This document shows positions 1-9,491 of a DNA stretch of 64,000 bases, piece after piece. The stretch is from positions 44,013,691-44,077,690 of the forward strand of contig NC_067198.1 in NCBI RefSeq assembly GCF_000699445.3, given 5' to 3'. Position numbers and translations under genes: made by a program. This stretch comes from Schistosoma haematobium. Lineage: Eukaryota; Platyhelminthes; Trematoda; Strigeidida; Schistosomatidae. The notes under the pieces are model-generated. The model was given only the letters and a program-made list of their open reading frames with translations, did no database searches and was not told where the DNA came from. Numbering within the stretch: position 1 is the stretch's first letter; each line of letters opens with the position of its first letter.

Positions 1-292
1 TTGATATATGCTTGAACACATTTTAGTAGATCTGTTCAGTCTATGTTGAAGAGCAAGCCTCAACTATAATTGGAGATTGGGTATCATACATAATAAAACG
101 ATGGATAACAGCGCTGAAAAAAATAGTTCATTTAAGTATATGATATTCTGAAGGTCGGTCGGGTTACCTCTACGAAAACTACTACTACTATTACAATTAC
201 TACTACTACTCACACTAAAACTAATACTTACCATATTCATAGTTCAAGTACAAACACGTAGATTACATTTATGTTTAGAATATACAATTTAC

Positions 293-404
293 CTGTTTCG
301 TCAGTTACTATTGGTACTGAACAATTGTTTGTTTCAGTCGTCACTAAGCACCATATCCATAAGATAGTTACAGCAAGGTTAGCTTTCACTATTTGTGCTC
401 CCAT
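293..404 (-). CDS. Secreted-protein gene B, signal-peptide exon (array copy 1)
   Basis: A minus-strand ATG (402-404) opens a 112-nt coding stretch that ends at a GTAAAT donor. It encodes 37 residues: a basic start, a hydrophobic core (LAVTILWIWCLV) and then a short tail ending ..VTDETG. This is a typical secretory signal peptide. It matches gene A exon 1 in length, phase (1) and the closing DETG motif. The following intron carries an (ACT)n tract. Its exon 2 would lie left of the window. The sequence is identical in all three array copies. Family not recognised; a signal exon followed by short exons recalls schistosome micro-exon genes, but that is inference. Confidence 0.6.
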
Positions 405-720
405 TTCTTAACTGAAGAATAATGAAAAATAGCTGAAACCTTCACTATTTATATTGGTGACAGTTCACGAATATGATACACTCAATGAATTGTTATTGAT
501 GTTTACATTTTATTGCATTTTACCGTTTTCTAATATGAGAAAATGGAAGAGAGTAAAAGATTTCAGGTCATGATAATAATTACTCCATACACAACATCCA
601 ATCTTACGTACTTGAAATTGAGATGTTTGAGGACAAAGGATGAGAAGGTGAATTGTATTCTAAATAAGAAGACTTATTATCAGAAGGGCTTTTTGTGAAT
701 ATTATAGTAATTTATTAGTT

Positions 721-862
721 GAGGTTCCAGGTTTAAATCTCGCGGTGTGGGATCGTGGATGCACGCTGCTGAGAAGTCCCATACTAGGACGAAACGGCTG
801 TCCAGTGCTTCCAGGTTTTCCATGGTGGTCTAGCTTTAATTGACTTATGAACTCAACTAGTA
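721..862 (+). mobile_element. tRNA-derived SINE fragment with hammerhead-like core
   Basis: A weak box B (near 730) is followed by a hammerhead arrangement: core CTGAGAA at 769-775, a GTCC/GGAC stem, GAAAC at 791, a short stem III, and a GTC cleavage triplet before CAGTGC. This matches the schistosome SINE-like family known to carry hammerhead ribozymes. The conserved G8 of CUGANGA is A here, so self-cleavage is not expected. Copies sit at the same unit position in all three segments. Confidence 0.65.
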
Positions 863-972
863 GAAAGATTTATCTCAACAATTCAGAAAACAAACTTTTT
901 AGATGTATCAGCTACCTTCTGGCATCTATCCATTTATCTATCAACTAGTCAATCTATCTATTATCTTCCTAT

Positions 973-1147
973 AGATGTCAATCCACCAACGACGGAAGAA
1001 ATCAGAATGGCCATCAGACAAATCAAGAGCAGGAAAGCAGCAGGACCCGACAATATACTAGATGAAGCACTGAAGCCAGACATCGAAGTAACTACAAACA
1101 TGCTTCACCTTCTATTCAAGAAGATTTGGGGGGAGAAACAAGTGCCG
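973..1147 (+). mobile_element. RTE-clade LINE fragment (RT N-terminal region)
   Basis: The plus-strand frame reads ..EIRMAIRQIKSRKAAGPDNI.., the segment just before the RT fingers in RTE/BovB-like elements. The fragment is only 175 bp, stops abruptly at 1,147, and has no endonuclease or catalytic RT motif. In copy 2 this interval (922-1,147) is replaced by 452 bp of a CD2BP2-like gene; copy 3 has the RTE version. Confidence 0.65.
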
Positions 1148-1189
1148 ACCCTAAGTAGATTGCAAAAAGACCATAAGAACGCCATAGTA

Positions 1190-1690
1190 GGTTTATTTAT
1201 TTATTTGAACGCATAAACATTAGTACAAGGAGGCACCAAATACATATGCGCCACACAGATCACTTGACTTGTGTGAAGGCTGTGATACTATCCGGGTGTC
1301 CAAACTGAAGCAGGTGGACTCCCTAGGGTGCCACACTCGGATCCTTCGACCTAAAGGTCTAATCCATAAGACAGTGAGGCAGCGTGAGGAGATGTAATTC
1401 CATGGTAGCCGGTAACCAACAATCGGTTCACACGCCATTTACCCCCTCCCCAGGATCCGGGAGCCCATTTGCACCATTGGTTTGGAATCAGGGTTTCCCA
1501 ACTACACTAGGTGGATCCTCTATATCCATCGACCCGGTTAAAGTGCCGGACACTCGCTTTTCGTCCTGTCAATTTTGTAAACAACACCCTCACCACGAGA
1601 AGGCAGTGAGTAGGACTTCCCTGTCAGTGGCTGTACACGCAAGGGCGCGCGGATTCACCCCATTCTCGCCATGCCAGGGCATTTTGGGGC
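1190..1690 (-). repeat. Dispersed 0.5 kb repeat with (AAAT)n tail, copy a
   Basis: About 500 bp recur at 22,671, 46,158 and, more diverged, at 50,340, with shorter pieces at 4,553 and 25,903. On the minus strand the repeat begins near AAAATGCCCTGGCATGG and ends in (AAAT)n, like a retroposed SINE or LINE 3' end. Open frames inside it (72 and 124 codons) have no recognisable domain and are treated as chance. Confidence 0.7.
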
Positions 1691-2600
1691 TAAATTCTTT
1701 AATAAAGAGAAAGCGATTACACTTTACCGATGTTATGTTTAAGAATAATAAACAGTGACAATGGTATGGCCAGCAGTTTAGGCTACACTATACTGACTCT
1801 AAATAGTGTTATTTGGACATGATTATCGGTACATATGCATCATATCCATTTCACTGTAGTCGCAAAGTAAATGCACAGTCATCCGATAGTACGCATTAGC
1901 ATATACAACATGCCCTAAGCCCTGTGTCCTTCACGCATGAAACCATAAAAGTGCGTTCAACCGTAGAATTACAAAACCTTTATTATCTGCGCTAAGGCTA
2001 ATTTGCATTAGCATTCATCGATAAGTAATATGTTATCTCAGTATACGCTATTATGTTAACTGTAAATAAAATGAAATAATTATTGCATTCTCTAGCAGTG
2101 CCTGTGAACTTCCTTCCTGTGGAATACAAGTCAGTCAATAATGATAAAAATGTTGTTTGACCTTTAAATGTTTACTAAGACTTAATAAGATTAAGTTTTG
2201 CCCGAACTTCGATCTGTTAAACAAAAAACAAACTCTTAAGAAAATTAGAATATTTATTGCAACTTTACAGCCCGAATACAAAAGCACATCTAAAGGTCAA
2301 GAAAAATAACTTGGAAAAAGTACTACTAGCTGGAAAGAAATCGGGAATTTCATTCTTTTTTCTTCCTTGATGAGTTACTTGTGGTGACTTGCTCGTTACT
2401 TTGATAAACTTCATGAGAAATGCGACTCAGATAATACAACATCACCAGCGAAAATATGAAACTACAAATGAAACAATTAAGTTATCTTTACCATAAATAC
2501 GAATCAATAAACAAAGTATAATGAGTATTATTTCTTATAGTACAAACGCTATAGGAAGTTACATTACTTATTGACCCGACCATAGCTACTACGGTCGAGC
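1691..2600. other. Non-coding spacer
   Basis: AT-rich sequence without a supportable gene. Copy 2 lacks most of it (1,976-2,659). In copy 3 the part near 46,890 reads TATATAAG instead of the copy 1 sequence near 1,925, so the stretch may derive from an old LTR, but no paired terminal repeats were found. Confidence 0.5.
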
Positions 2601-4103
2601 TACATCGGCTGTCAGTCAGTCGGTCACAACGTAGAATCTGTACGTACGCACACTGGTTCAAGTTGCCATGGCCTATTATCACAGAGATGTTGTCAGGCTA
2701 AATCCTAGAACAGTAGAGAAAGTAACAGTATCAGTTGCATTAGGAAAGATTAGGCACCGAAGATACGAATCCAAAAGAAAATATCAGTTGATGAAATCAA
2801 AACACAAAAAACAAGTCACCGGAAATCTAAAACCTCAGGATTTGATGAGTCAGTCAGTTAGTCAGCTACAACGTAGGACCAGGCACATATATGCATCGGT
2901 CCAGGTTGCCATACCGCATAGGAGTGGTTAGGTCAAAGGTGGTAATATATAGGAGAAAGATAGTATAGGAAGAAAGAATAAGATAGTAGAAAGAAAGATA
3001 TGAAGTGATTTTAATCTCTTAGTTTAAGGGAAGACAGGGAGTGTATACACCTACACCATTGTGACCGATTCTGAGCCATGTCACCAAGTCTCCAACCATT
3101 GGTTACGAAAGTCACGCGGACCCCAACCAAGTAGTCTGCATCTACCAACATGGCTCAGACTAGAGGTTAGTGTCTTCAAGCACTGATGCCACGTTTTGGT
3201 TTGGCCGCCCCTAATTCTCTTCCAACCATCCCGAACACCCGTTAGCATTGCACGACGTGGTAATCGGTGTTCAGGCATACGTAACACGTGGCCCAACCAT
3301 CTCAGTCGATGAAGATTAACAACCTCATCAACTGATTTACCATCATTACCTAATACCCTGCGTCTAACCTCACTATTAATTACCCGGTGATACCAGCAGA
3401 CGCCAGCAATATTTCTAAGGCATCTGTGATCAAATACGAGTGTCTTCTATTCTTAGCGGTCATGTTTCGCTGCCGTAAATTAAAACAGAACGGACTGCCG
3501 CGCAGTATACTCGTCATTTTATTGATAGACCGATAACTATCCTTCGACATAAGTGACGTAAATTGGTAAAAGCCAAGCGAGCCTTTCGAATCCGTGCTGA
3601 TATTTCGTCAGACACCAACCCATTATGGCTGATCAGACTTCCAAGATAAGTGAAGTTGTCAACGCGTTCGACTACTTCACTCCCTATCCTTAGTTCACGT
3701 GTTGACGCAGACCAGTTCTGAAGCAATAACTTGCATTTAGAGGGAGAGAAGCGCATTCCAAACATTCTAGCATTGTTGCTTAGTGCTACCAAAAGACTCT
3801 GCATTTTGTCAGCGTCTTCACCAAACAGGACTATGTCATCTGCGTATTCTAAGTCGATAAGTAGACCTCCTGGAAGGAGATCAATACCCGAGAATTCAGT
3901 CGACGAGTATGTTATTTCCATCAGTAGGTCTATGATGAAGTTAAAAAAAAATGGAGAAAGTGGACAGCCTTGACGTACACCACTTGAGGTTGCAAAAGTA
4001 GATGACAGTCCGCCATAAGCCCTGACTCGACTAGTAGTGTTCGAGTAAAGAGCCTTTACAAGGTTTATGTACTTTTGGGGTACGCCTTTCAATGATAGGT
4101 ATA
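2600..4103 (-). pseudogene. 5'-truncated RTE-clade LINE (SR2-like), array copy 1
   Basis: Minus-strand RT remnant. The block at 3,514-4,092 carries GVRQGCPLSPFFFNF, the catalytic YADD (..EYADDIVLFGEDADKMQ) and YLGSLIS. The 3,081-3,296 frame carries the C-terminal LRMPEHRLPRRAM..RGGQTKT region typical of RTE elements. The two are broken by frameshifts near 3,300-3,510. Downstream on the minus strand lie a 3' UTR and (CTGA)-type short repeats near 2,845-2,865, with a second set near 2,609-2,620; simple-repeat tails rather than poly(A) are characteristic of the RTE clade. The endonuclease is absent. Confidence 0.85.
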
Positions 4104-4228
4104 AACTTACTGGTTGGGTTCCACGTGATTATCACAATCAGTGGTTAGATACTCTGAATGACATGGTTGGAAATAGTTTACAATGGCGCCTGTGCATCTA
4201 CTCAGTGTTTCATCAAATCCTGATTTGA
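4102..4228 (+). repeat. Remaining single arm of an RTE inverted repeat
   Basis: This arm encodes, on the plus strand, the RTE C-terminal piece TGWVPRDYHNQWLDTL, opposite in direction to the adjoining minus-strand RT. Copies 2 and 3 carry both arms (24,621-24,891 and 49,062-49,332). Here the second arm and about 0.8 kb beyond it have been deleted, with junction microhomology GAT near 4,240. Confidence 0.75.
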
Positions 4229-4384
4229 TGATGAAATCAGGATGAAAAGTGTTATATTAGAGATTCAGTACAAGGTTAATGTACTCATCAGTAACGAGAT
4301 CAGTGGAGATTGTCGGGTGTATGAGTTATTCACATCAGATAATAAATGAAGGGTTGCGAAAGATCATGGATCGATTGGAGTTAG

Positions 4385-4550
4385 ATACAAACACCTTTGG
4401 ACGCCGACTTAATGGTTTGGAGGTTAAGAGTTCGAGTACGAGAGTGAGGGTCCTCGATTCGAATCCTGCGTGCGGGACCGTGGATGTGCGCTATTGAAGA
4501 ACCCCACACTAGGACAAGACAACCACCCAGTAGTTTGAAAACCTGTTCTC
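4385..4550 (+). mobile_element. tRNA-derived SINE with box B and decayed hammerhead
   Basis: Box B-like GATTCGAATCC lies at 4,456-4,466, preceded by a box A-like segment near 4,408, so the head resembles a pol III tRNA-type promoter. A hammerhead-like region follows at about 4,480-4,520, but the core reads TTGAAGA and the GAAA strand is altered, so cleavage is not expected. Equivalent copies lie at 25,725 and 50,165. Confidence 0.6.
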
Positions 4551-4552
4551 CA

Positions 4553-4700
4553 TACTTTTATTTATTTATTTGTTTATTTCAACACATAAATATTGGTACA
4601 AGAGGGCACCAAATATATATGCGCCACACCATATTTGTGTGTGTGTGTGTGTGGGCTGTGATACTGCCCGGGTGCCCAGACCGAAACAGGTGGTTTTCTT
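4553..4700 (-). repeat. Fragment of the 0.5 kb repeat with (TG)n
   Basis: Begins with (TTTA)n and contains an internal (TG)n microsatellite whose length differs among array copies. It breaks off at about 4,700, whereas the copy 3 equivalent continues for a further 330 bp or so. Confidence 0.65.
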
Positions 4701-6589
4701 ATGTAGCCACGACCCGTGCCCATCTCGAGATTCAAATGGATCAATGTTCATCGATCTCGTCAATGATTACCTCTTATTTTAGTCTGTTTAAATACAATTG
4801 TCTTCCATTCAGTCTAAGTCGTTCTCCAACAATATTCCGAGATGTTATGAATAACGTAGTTGATGATCTTAGCAATGTTAATAATTGTCATGATGACCCT
4901 TTTGTTCATGGTCCTGATGAAGCAGAACATGATTTATTTACCGCTTAAACTTTGAAAGCATTCTGCTCTAGAGCTGCACGTTTCTCCAATGAAGATGCAT
5001 CTGTGATATTGATAGACATTTTAGTAGACGGGACAGCGTCAAGAAAAACTTCACTATTCTAAAAGGGAAAAGTGTTTCTTACTAAATCCTCATGCCACTG
5101 TTCTCATTCGGATGACGAGCTGACTTTTCAGGTGATATCAGCCAAACAACCACTGAAAATCAAGAAACACCGGAACGTTTTTCGTACTAACACTGTACAT
5201 CTTATAAACCACGAAGGAATATATATGTGAGATTCATATAGGGTACGGAGATTATCAACTTCAGAGAGATGAACAACCGTAGAGTCAACGTCTACAGTTT
5301 ATACATAGTTCTGTCAGAAATCTCAATAAATGCATACTCATCACTAACTTCGAGAGATCGTTTCCTCAGTTCTAGTGAGAAACCTAGAATACTGTATTTC
5401 TACATGGTTAAAACTGGGGAAAATCACAAGTGATAAGGGTAAGTGCAACGAACTTTACATAGATGGTTGCAGTACTAATTTTTGTGACCACTTTATCAAT
5501 AACGAAGCCTTAAATAATTCCCAAATTCAGAAAACTAGATAAAGTGAAAATCGGAATTGTGAACAATCAAGAAGATCCGACAGAGCTGTGCATAGGCTAA
5601 AACTACATGATAGACACACAGACACAAGCAACAAGTGCGGACTGTGGTGTACAGTTTTGACAGTTGCTGTGTTGTTAGGTGTTTTATGTTCTTTTTGTAT
5701 TCTGTAGTAACTGCGAAATACAATTCGATTCCGTCCACAGCAAATTTGATTTTTCAAATATCTATTATCCAATTTTCATGCTGGACTCATAATTATTCTT
5801 AGGGAAGTTATCAAAGAGCTTGGAATATATGCCTGTCATTTTAACAACTGACACACCATTTTTACACAGACAGTACCTTCGGTTATAATAAAGCGAGGAA
5901 AAGATGACTGGTGCATAATAACATGAATTTATTTTATCTTGCTTGGTTTTCATCGGCTGTCAATTAATGTTTGTTGAAGTAAGACAAATATTCTAATACC
6001 GATAGATATTTTTACATCGCGCTCATCCTACTTCTATTAACCATTCAAAATATCTATCAAAACAAGCAAACACTTTTCATATCTCTCGGAATATGTGTAC
6101 GTTGTAAGCTGAGTCTACTGTAGTTAATGTTTCAAAAATAATATTCCACTCATCATCCTTAAGTCATCCTCTATATCACACCTTGGACGAATGTCTTACG
6201 GAAGGTGTCTTTTCCGATCAACAATATAACATTTTCAAGATAATGTACAGGTAACATCCGAACACTAGAATCTACCTTTCTGCCTTTCTATTATTCAGCT
6301 AACCTGAAGCTGTTTGTTTAATGCTAATTAATCAAGTGAAATGATCGGAGAATGCTGTCATTTGTTCGAGTCTCAAAGTTGATGTTCATTCCATTACACA
6401 AGTCACTGGTTATTTCAACTCAGTGGCCATGTGGATAAACTGGTGATGGTGTTTGGAGTGAATGCTACTGGTTTCGATTTCCAGAGTAAACATCAAATCT
6501 GGAATGGTGGGACATGCAGCTGACAAATCCCAAACGGGAAGAAGTGTGCTTCCCGGACTTCACTACTACCCACCATCCACTTCTTGTTA
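4701..6589. other. Non-coding stretch
   Basis: The stretch 4,717-4,835 corresponds to the 120-128 bp direct repeat seen twice in copy 2. A frame ending at 4,948 (..SNVNNCHDDPF..) looks like decayed retroelement coding sequence, but I cannot place it in a domain. A 25 bp motif at 6,063-6,087 repeats at 7,593-7,617 inside the putative gene A terminal exon. Nothing else is supported. Confidence 0.5.
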
Positions 6590-6594
6590 AAATG

Positions 6595-6952
6595 TGTTGG
6601 GATATTCGGAAAAATATACCAATAGTTATCCTGTCACGTCTGATGGTGTCCTTGGACTTTAAATGGGCATTTCCTATTGGCCAATGTTTATTTCACTTGT
6701 CAAATATTGTACAAATGTTGTTTTCTATTTTATGGTACCATGTGGTCTGCTTGCTTGGTAAATAAACAGAATATGTTTGAAATATAGCGATTCATATCTC
6801 AGAGGCTGAGACTTGCGTTCTGGACACAACTGGCTGGGCTGGACAAGGAAGCAGGGTCAATCAGAACTCTAGGCCGTTCGTGCGTGTATTACGTGTCAGT
6901 GATCCGATCGATAAGTCGCTGCACTCTCATCTGCAGTTCACAAAACACAACA
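6595..6952 (+). mobile_element. Solo LTR (358 bp) with 5 bp target duplication
   Basis: Starts TGTTGGGATATTC and ends CACAACA (TG..CA), flanked by AAATG at 6,590-6,594 and 6,953-6,957. Copy 2 has the uninterrupted site with one AAATG (31,291-31,295), so this is an insertion followed by LTR-LTR recombination. It contains a CCAAT-like box near 6,680 and AATAAA near 6,761, which sets the plus orientation. The parent family was not identified. Confidence 0.88.
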
Positions 6953-7551
6953 AAATGCTTGTAACTTAATAACGACATTTAGGAAATACACAACCAATAT
7001 ATCTGTCGTTGTTAGTTGCATACGTTGTGCTTAATGTACAGACTAAAACTGATTTGCAATGTGCTGTTAAACTAACGGTCAAATCAACTGTCGTTCGACA
7101 TGGTAGCTGGTCACTCATGCATTATGTATACTACATGTTCTTCAGTAAAATGTGATCACCAGTAAACAAACAAATAGAACGAAAAGTGATGCTGAGAATT
7201 ATAATTTATTCTAATAAGTGTAACAAAACATCAAACACATTTGAAGATGAGATAATCAAGAGCCAACTTTTCCGTTGCATACAATAAATGATTTCTACAT
7301 TCGTGTTGTAGTTATTCAGTCTTCGTTAACTGCCTCCTAGGATTACAATGATTGCAGTGGTCCACATTGTCTAAAATGTTTGACAAAAGAGAAGAAATCA
7401 AGTTATGTTACTAGCAATCGAATATTAAGTTGCTTTGTAAACACAGTAGTTTTCGAATGGATATCTTTTCAACCTCAGTCTTAGTATTCAGAAGTGCTAC
7501 GCCAATCGTCCATATCTCCGTGGTGTCGATCTCCATTTTAGACTGCAAATT

Positions 7552-7619
7552 TCAAAACAAGTCTGACTTTTCTATACGCTTTTTAAATACATCAAGCAAA
7601 CACTTTTCATATCTCTCTT
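7552..7619 (-). CDS. Possible terminal exon of gene A (copy 1)
   Basis: Minus-strand sequence after a TAACTTAG acceptor opens a 68-nt frame (EERYEKCLLDVF..) ending in TGA at 7,552-7,554. It needs a phase 1 donor, while gene A exon 2 ends in phase 2, so one or more unseen small exons must lie between if it belongs to this gene. It is identical in copy 2 (31,959-32,026). Tentative: an intronic frame could arise by chance. Confidence 0.3.
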
Positions 7620-8534
7620 CTAAGTTATTTATATTCTGGCTACCTCCTGACGATTACGTCATTTTAAAAGTGTTTGCATAACTTTGGATGCCTTTTTAAT
7701 AGTGTAAAAATTATCTATCTATCTTTTCTCAAATCACTTTGTGATTAATGGCTACGATTGCAATCATGGGGCTTTATTAATTGGCATTACCAAAAAGAAA
7801 ACTTTCTTCACGTAATTGTGTTCGTTTAAACGTAAGGTGATAGGTGGTGGACAAGTGAGTTATTTGTGATGCAACTGGCCTATTGTGGAGTTGAATTATT
7901 TAGAGTTGACTGATCGCTGATTTTGACTAATCTCATGTTTAGTTGAGGTTAGTTGATTTGAAGTTCTCACTTTTCAGACTATAAAGCTGTGTGACATGTG
8001 TTCGAATCATTCCGGTGATGCAACACTTCTCTCATAACTATATGTACTCCTTGTTGATAAATATCAACAAGCACGAAACTGACGTCTGAAAATTTCTCGC
8101 GACTACCTTCAACCACCTAAAATGACAACATAGTCCGTACGATATCTAGTCACATAAACTAATTACCAAACTGCAATATGGAAAATAAAACCAACCAGCA
8201 CTCAAACGACTAGACAAGCATGACATTGTTTAGTACTCATTGATCAATTATTTCAAACCATTCATTACTCGTTATGGTTTATCAACTGTTGATTTTCCAT
8301 TAGTCGTAATCGTTGATTTCTCATTATACTGATAATCAATTAGCCACATCAAATTATTTCTCTCCTAAATTCAATTTCATTTGAAAAATTTCTTGAAAGA
8401 GTTATAATGGTCATTTAACTGATCCACATTGTCAGAATGTTTGTCCTTTGATATGACTACTTTATCGTATATGCGGTATAAATGCATTTATCACTCATTT
8501 CCATAGATTATCTTTCTCATATTTAAGAACTTAC

Positions 8535-8688
8535 CTAGAACCTCCACGATATCCAGATCGATTTGCTATTTCTACTTCACTTGGTGGTGCTAACGAAATT
8601 GTTCTAGTACAATATCTGTTCTTCGTTTTCAATATATCATTAGAATCGAGTGAAATATTCACTCCGTCCACGTTAACAAACATTTGTC
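8535..8688 (-). CDS. Secreted-protein gene A, exon 2 (copy 1, divergent)
   Basis: A 154-nt minus-strand exon between acceptor CAACTTTAG and donor GTAAGT. It continues the frame of exon 1 and encodes 51 residues, with NISLDSNDILKTKNRYC followed by a conserved PPSEVE block. Gene B exon 2 shares 14 of 31 aligned residues without gaps (N.SL....L...N..CT....L.PPSEVE), which confirms that it is coding. The copy 2 version differs at 12 bases, 10 of them nonsynonymous. One cysteine; no enzymatic motif seen. Likely a secreted variable protein of unknown function. Confidence 0.72.
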
Positions 8689-8783
8689 CTAAAGTTGAAA
8701 AAGCAGTAAACTATGATTAGTGAGGCTACAACGTAAGACATGTTGATTGAATTGTGAATCATATCACAAATCCACTCGAATTG

Positions 8784-8892
8784 CGTGTTACTATTACTAC
8801 TACTACTCATACTACTACTACTAATACTACTCCTTCTAATTCTACTACTACTCCTTCTACTACTACTACTAATTCTACTACTACTCCTACTA

Positions 8893-8931
<39 letters not shown>

Positions 8932-8935
8932 ATAC
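8784..8935. repeat. (ACT)n microsatellite in gene A intron 1 (copy 1)
   Basis: Interrupted ACT/TCT triplet tract ending in 11 uninterrupted ACT units. Copy 2 has 18 in the same place. Apparent poly-Ser, poly-Leu, poly-Thr and poly-Val frames here are repeat artefacts. A shorter (ACT)n tract sits in the same intron of gene B (about 185-235 in copy 1). Confidence 0.9.
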
Positions 8936-8991
8936 TGACAATAGCAATAATAATGATAAGTATATTAATAATGAATAAATAATACACATAC

Positions 8992-9103
8992 CTGTCTCGT
9001 CAAACTGAATTGGTACTCTAAATGTGGCTGATTCAATTGTCATTATGCTTAATGTGCATAAAATCACTACGGCAATATACAATTTGAACATGTGGGATAT
9101 CAT
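8992..9103 (-). CDS. Secreted-protein gene A, signal-peptide exon (copy 1)
   Basis: ATG at 9,101-9,103; 112 coding nt to a GTATGT donor. It encodes a short basic start, a hydrophobic core (LYIAVVILCTLSIMTI) and a tail ending VPIQFDETG. Length, phase and the VPI..DETG ending match gene B exon 1. It splices in frame to exon 2 at 8,688 across a 303 bp intron holding the microsatellite. The ATG at 9,101 was chosen because it gives the same 112-nt length as gene B; an in-frame Met four codons later would also work. Identical in copy 2. Confidence 0.68.
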
Positions 9104-9389
9104 TCCTACAGTTGATATTAATAGTAGAAAGCATCACACTATGACTGACATTTTCATGAAAATAAGCAAATATTAAATCATCTCTGTACAAAACTAACTT
9201 AATTTAATACACCATTTGATTATGTTAATTTGATGTTCTTAATGCTGAATATCGGTACAAAACTGTTCTCTATTTCCTAGCACCAAATTCATCTATATTC
9301 ACTCATGGTCACTTTGATATTTTCTCATTTATACATATGTATAGAGTGATTATAATCAGTGGACTGTGTATGATCTACACTAGGATTTT

Positions 9390-9491
9390 GTACTGAATGA
9401 GGAGTCACACATTAGGACGAAACAGACATCCAGTGCTTCCAGGTTTTCCATGGCGGTCTAGATTTAATTGACTCATGAATTCAACTATTAG
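9390..9491 (+). mobile_element. SINE 3' fragment with degenerate hammerhead core
   Basis: Matches the 3' half of the SINE at 721: AGGAGTCAC, AGGACGAAAC, CCAGTGCTTCC and the common tail. The core is damaged (ACTGAATGAGGAG), so no cleavage is expected. It lies upstream of the gene A start. Confidence 0.6.

Noticed and set aside
1220..1758. Open frames of 72 and 124 codons inside the 0.5 kb repeat, repeated in each array copy
   Set aside because: They lie antisense to each other in a dispersed non-coding repeat; they persist because the copies are near-identical, and no domain is visible.
3731..3973. 80-codon plus-strand frames opposite the RTE RT (also 11,823; 24,258; 36,252; 48,698)
   Set aside because: Antisense shadows of the YADD-containing RT frame.
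4490..4520. Active hammerhead ribozyme in the SINE
   Set aside because: The core has several changes at invariant positions (TTGAAGA, altered GAAA), so only a derived, inactive motif is claimed.
5527..5772. Cysteine-rich minus-strand frames of 81 and 67 codons (also 30,227-30,472)
   Set aside because: Two overlapping frames on one strand with no splice support, family resemblance or conserved motif.
6514..6765. 83-codon plus-strand frame
   Set aside because: It spans the target site and the solo LTR, so it is a chance frame created by the insertion.
8111..8126. Possible 10-nt micro-exon between AG and GT on the minus strand near gene A
   Set aside because: Sites this short occur by chance, and it does not fix the phase between gene A exon 2 and the candidate terminal exon.
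8673..9103. Poly-Ser, poly-Leu, poly-Thr and poly-Val open frames on both strands (also 33,080-33,531)
   Set aside because: They are translations of the (ACT)n microsatellite. Only the short signal-peptide exon at the upstream end is supported, by its match to gene B.
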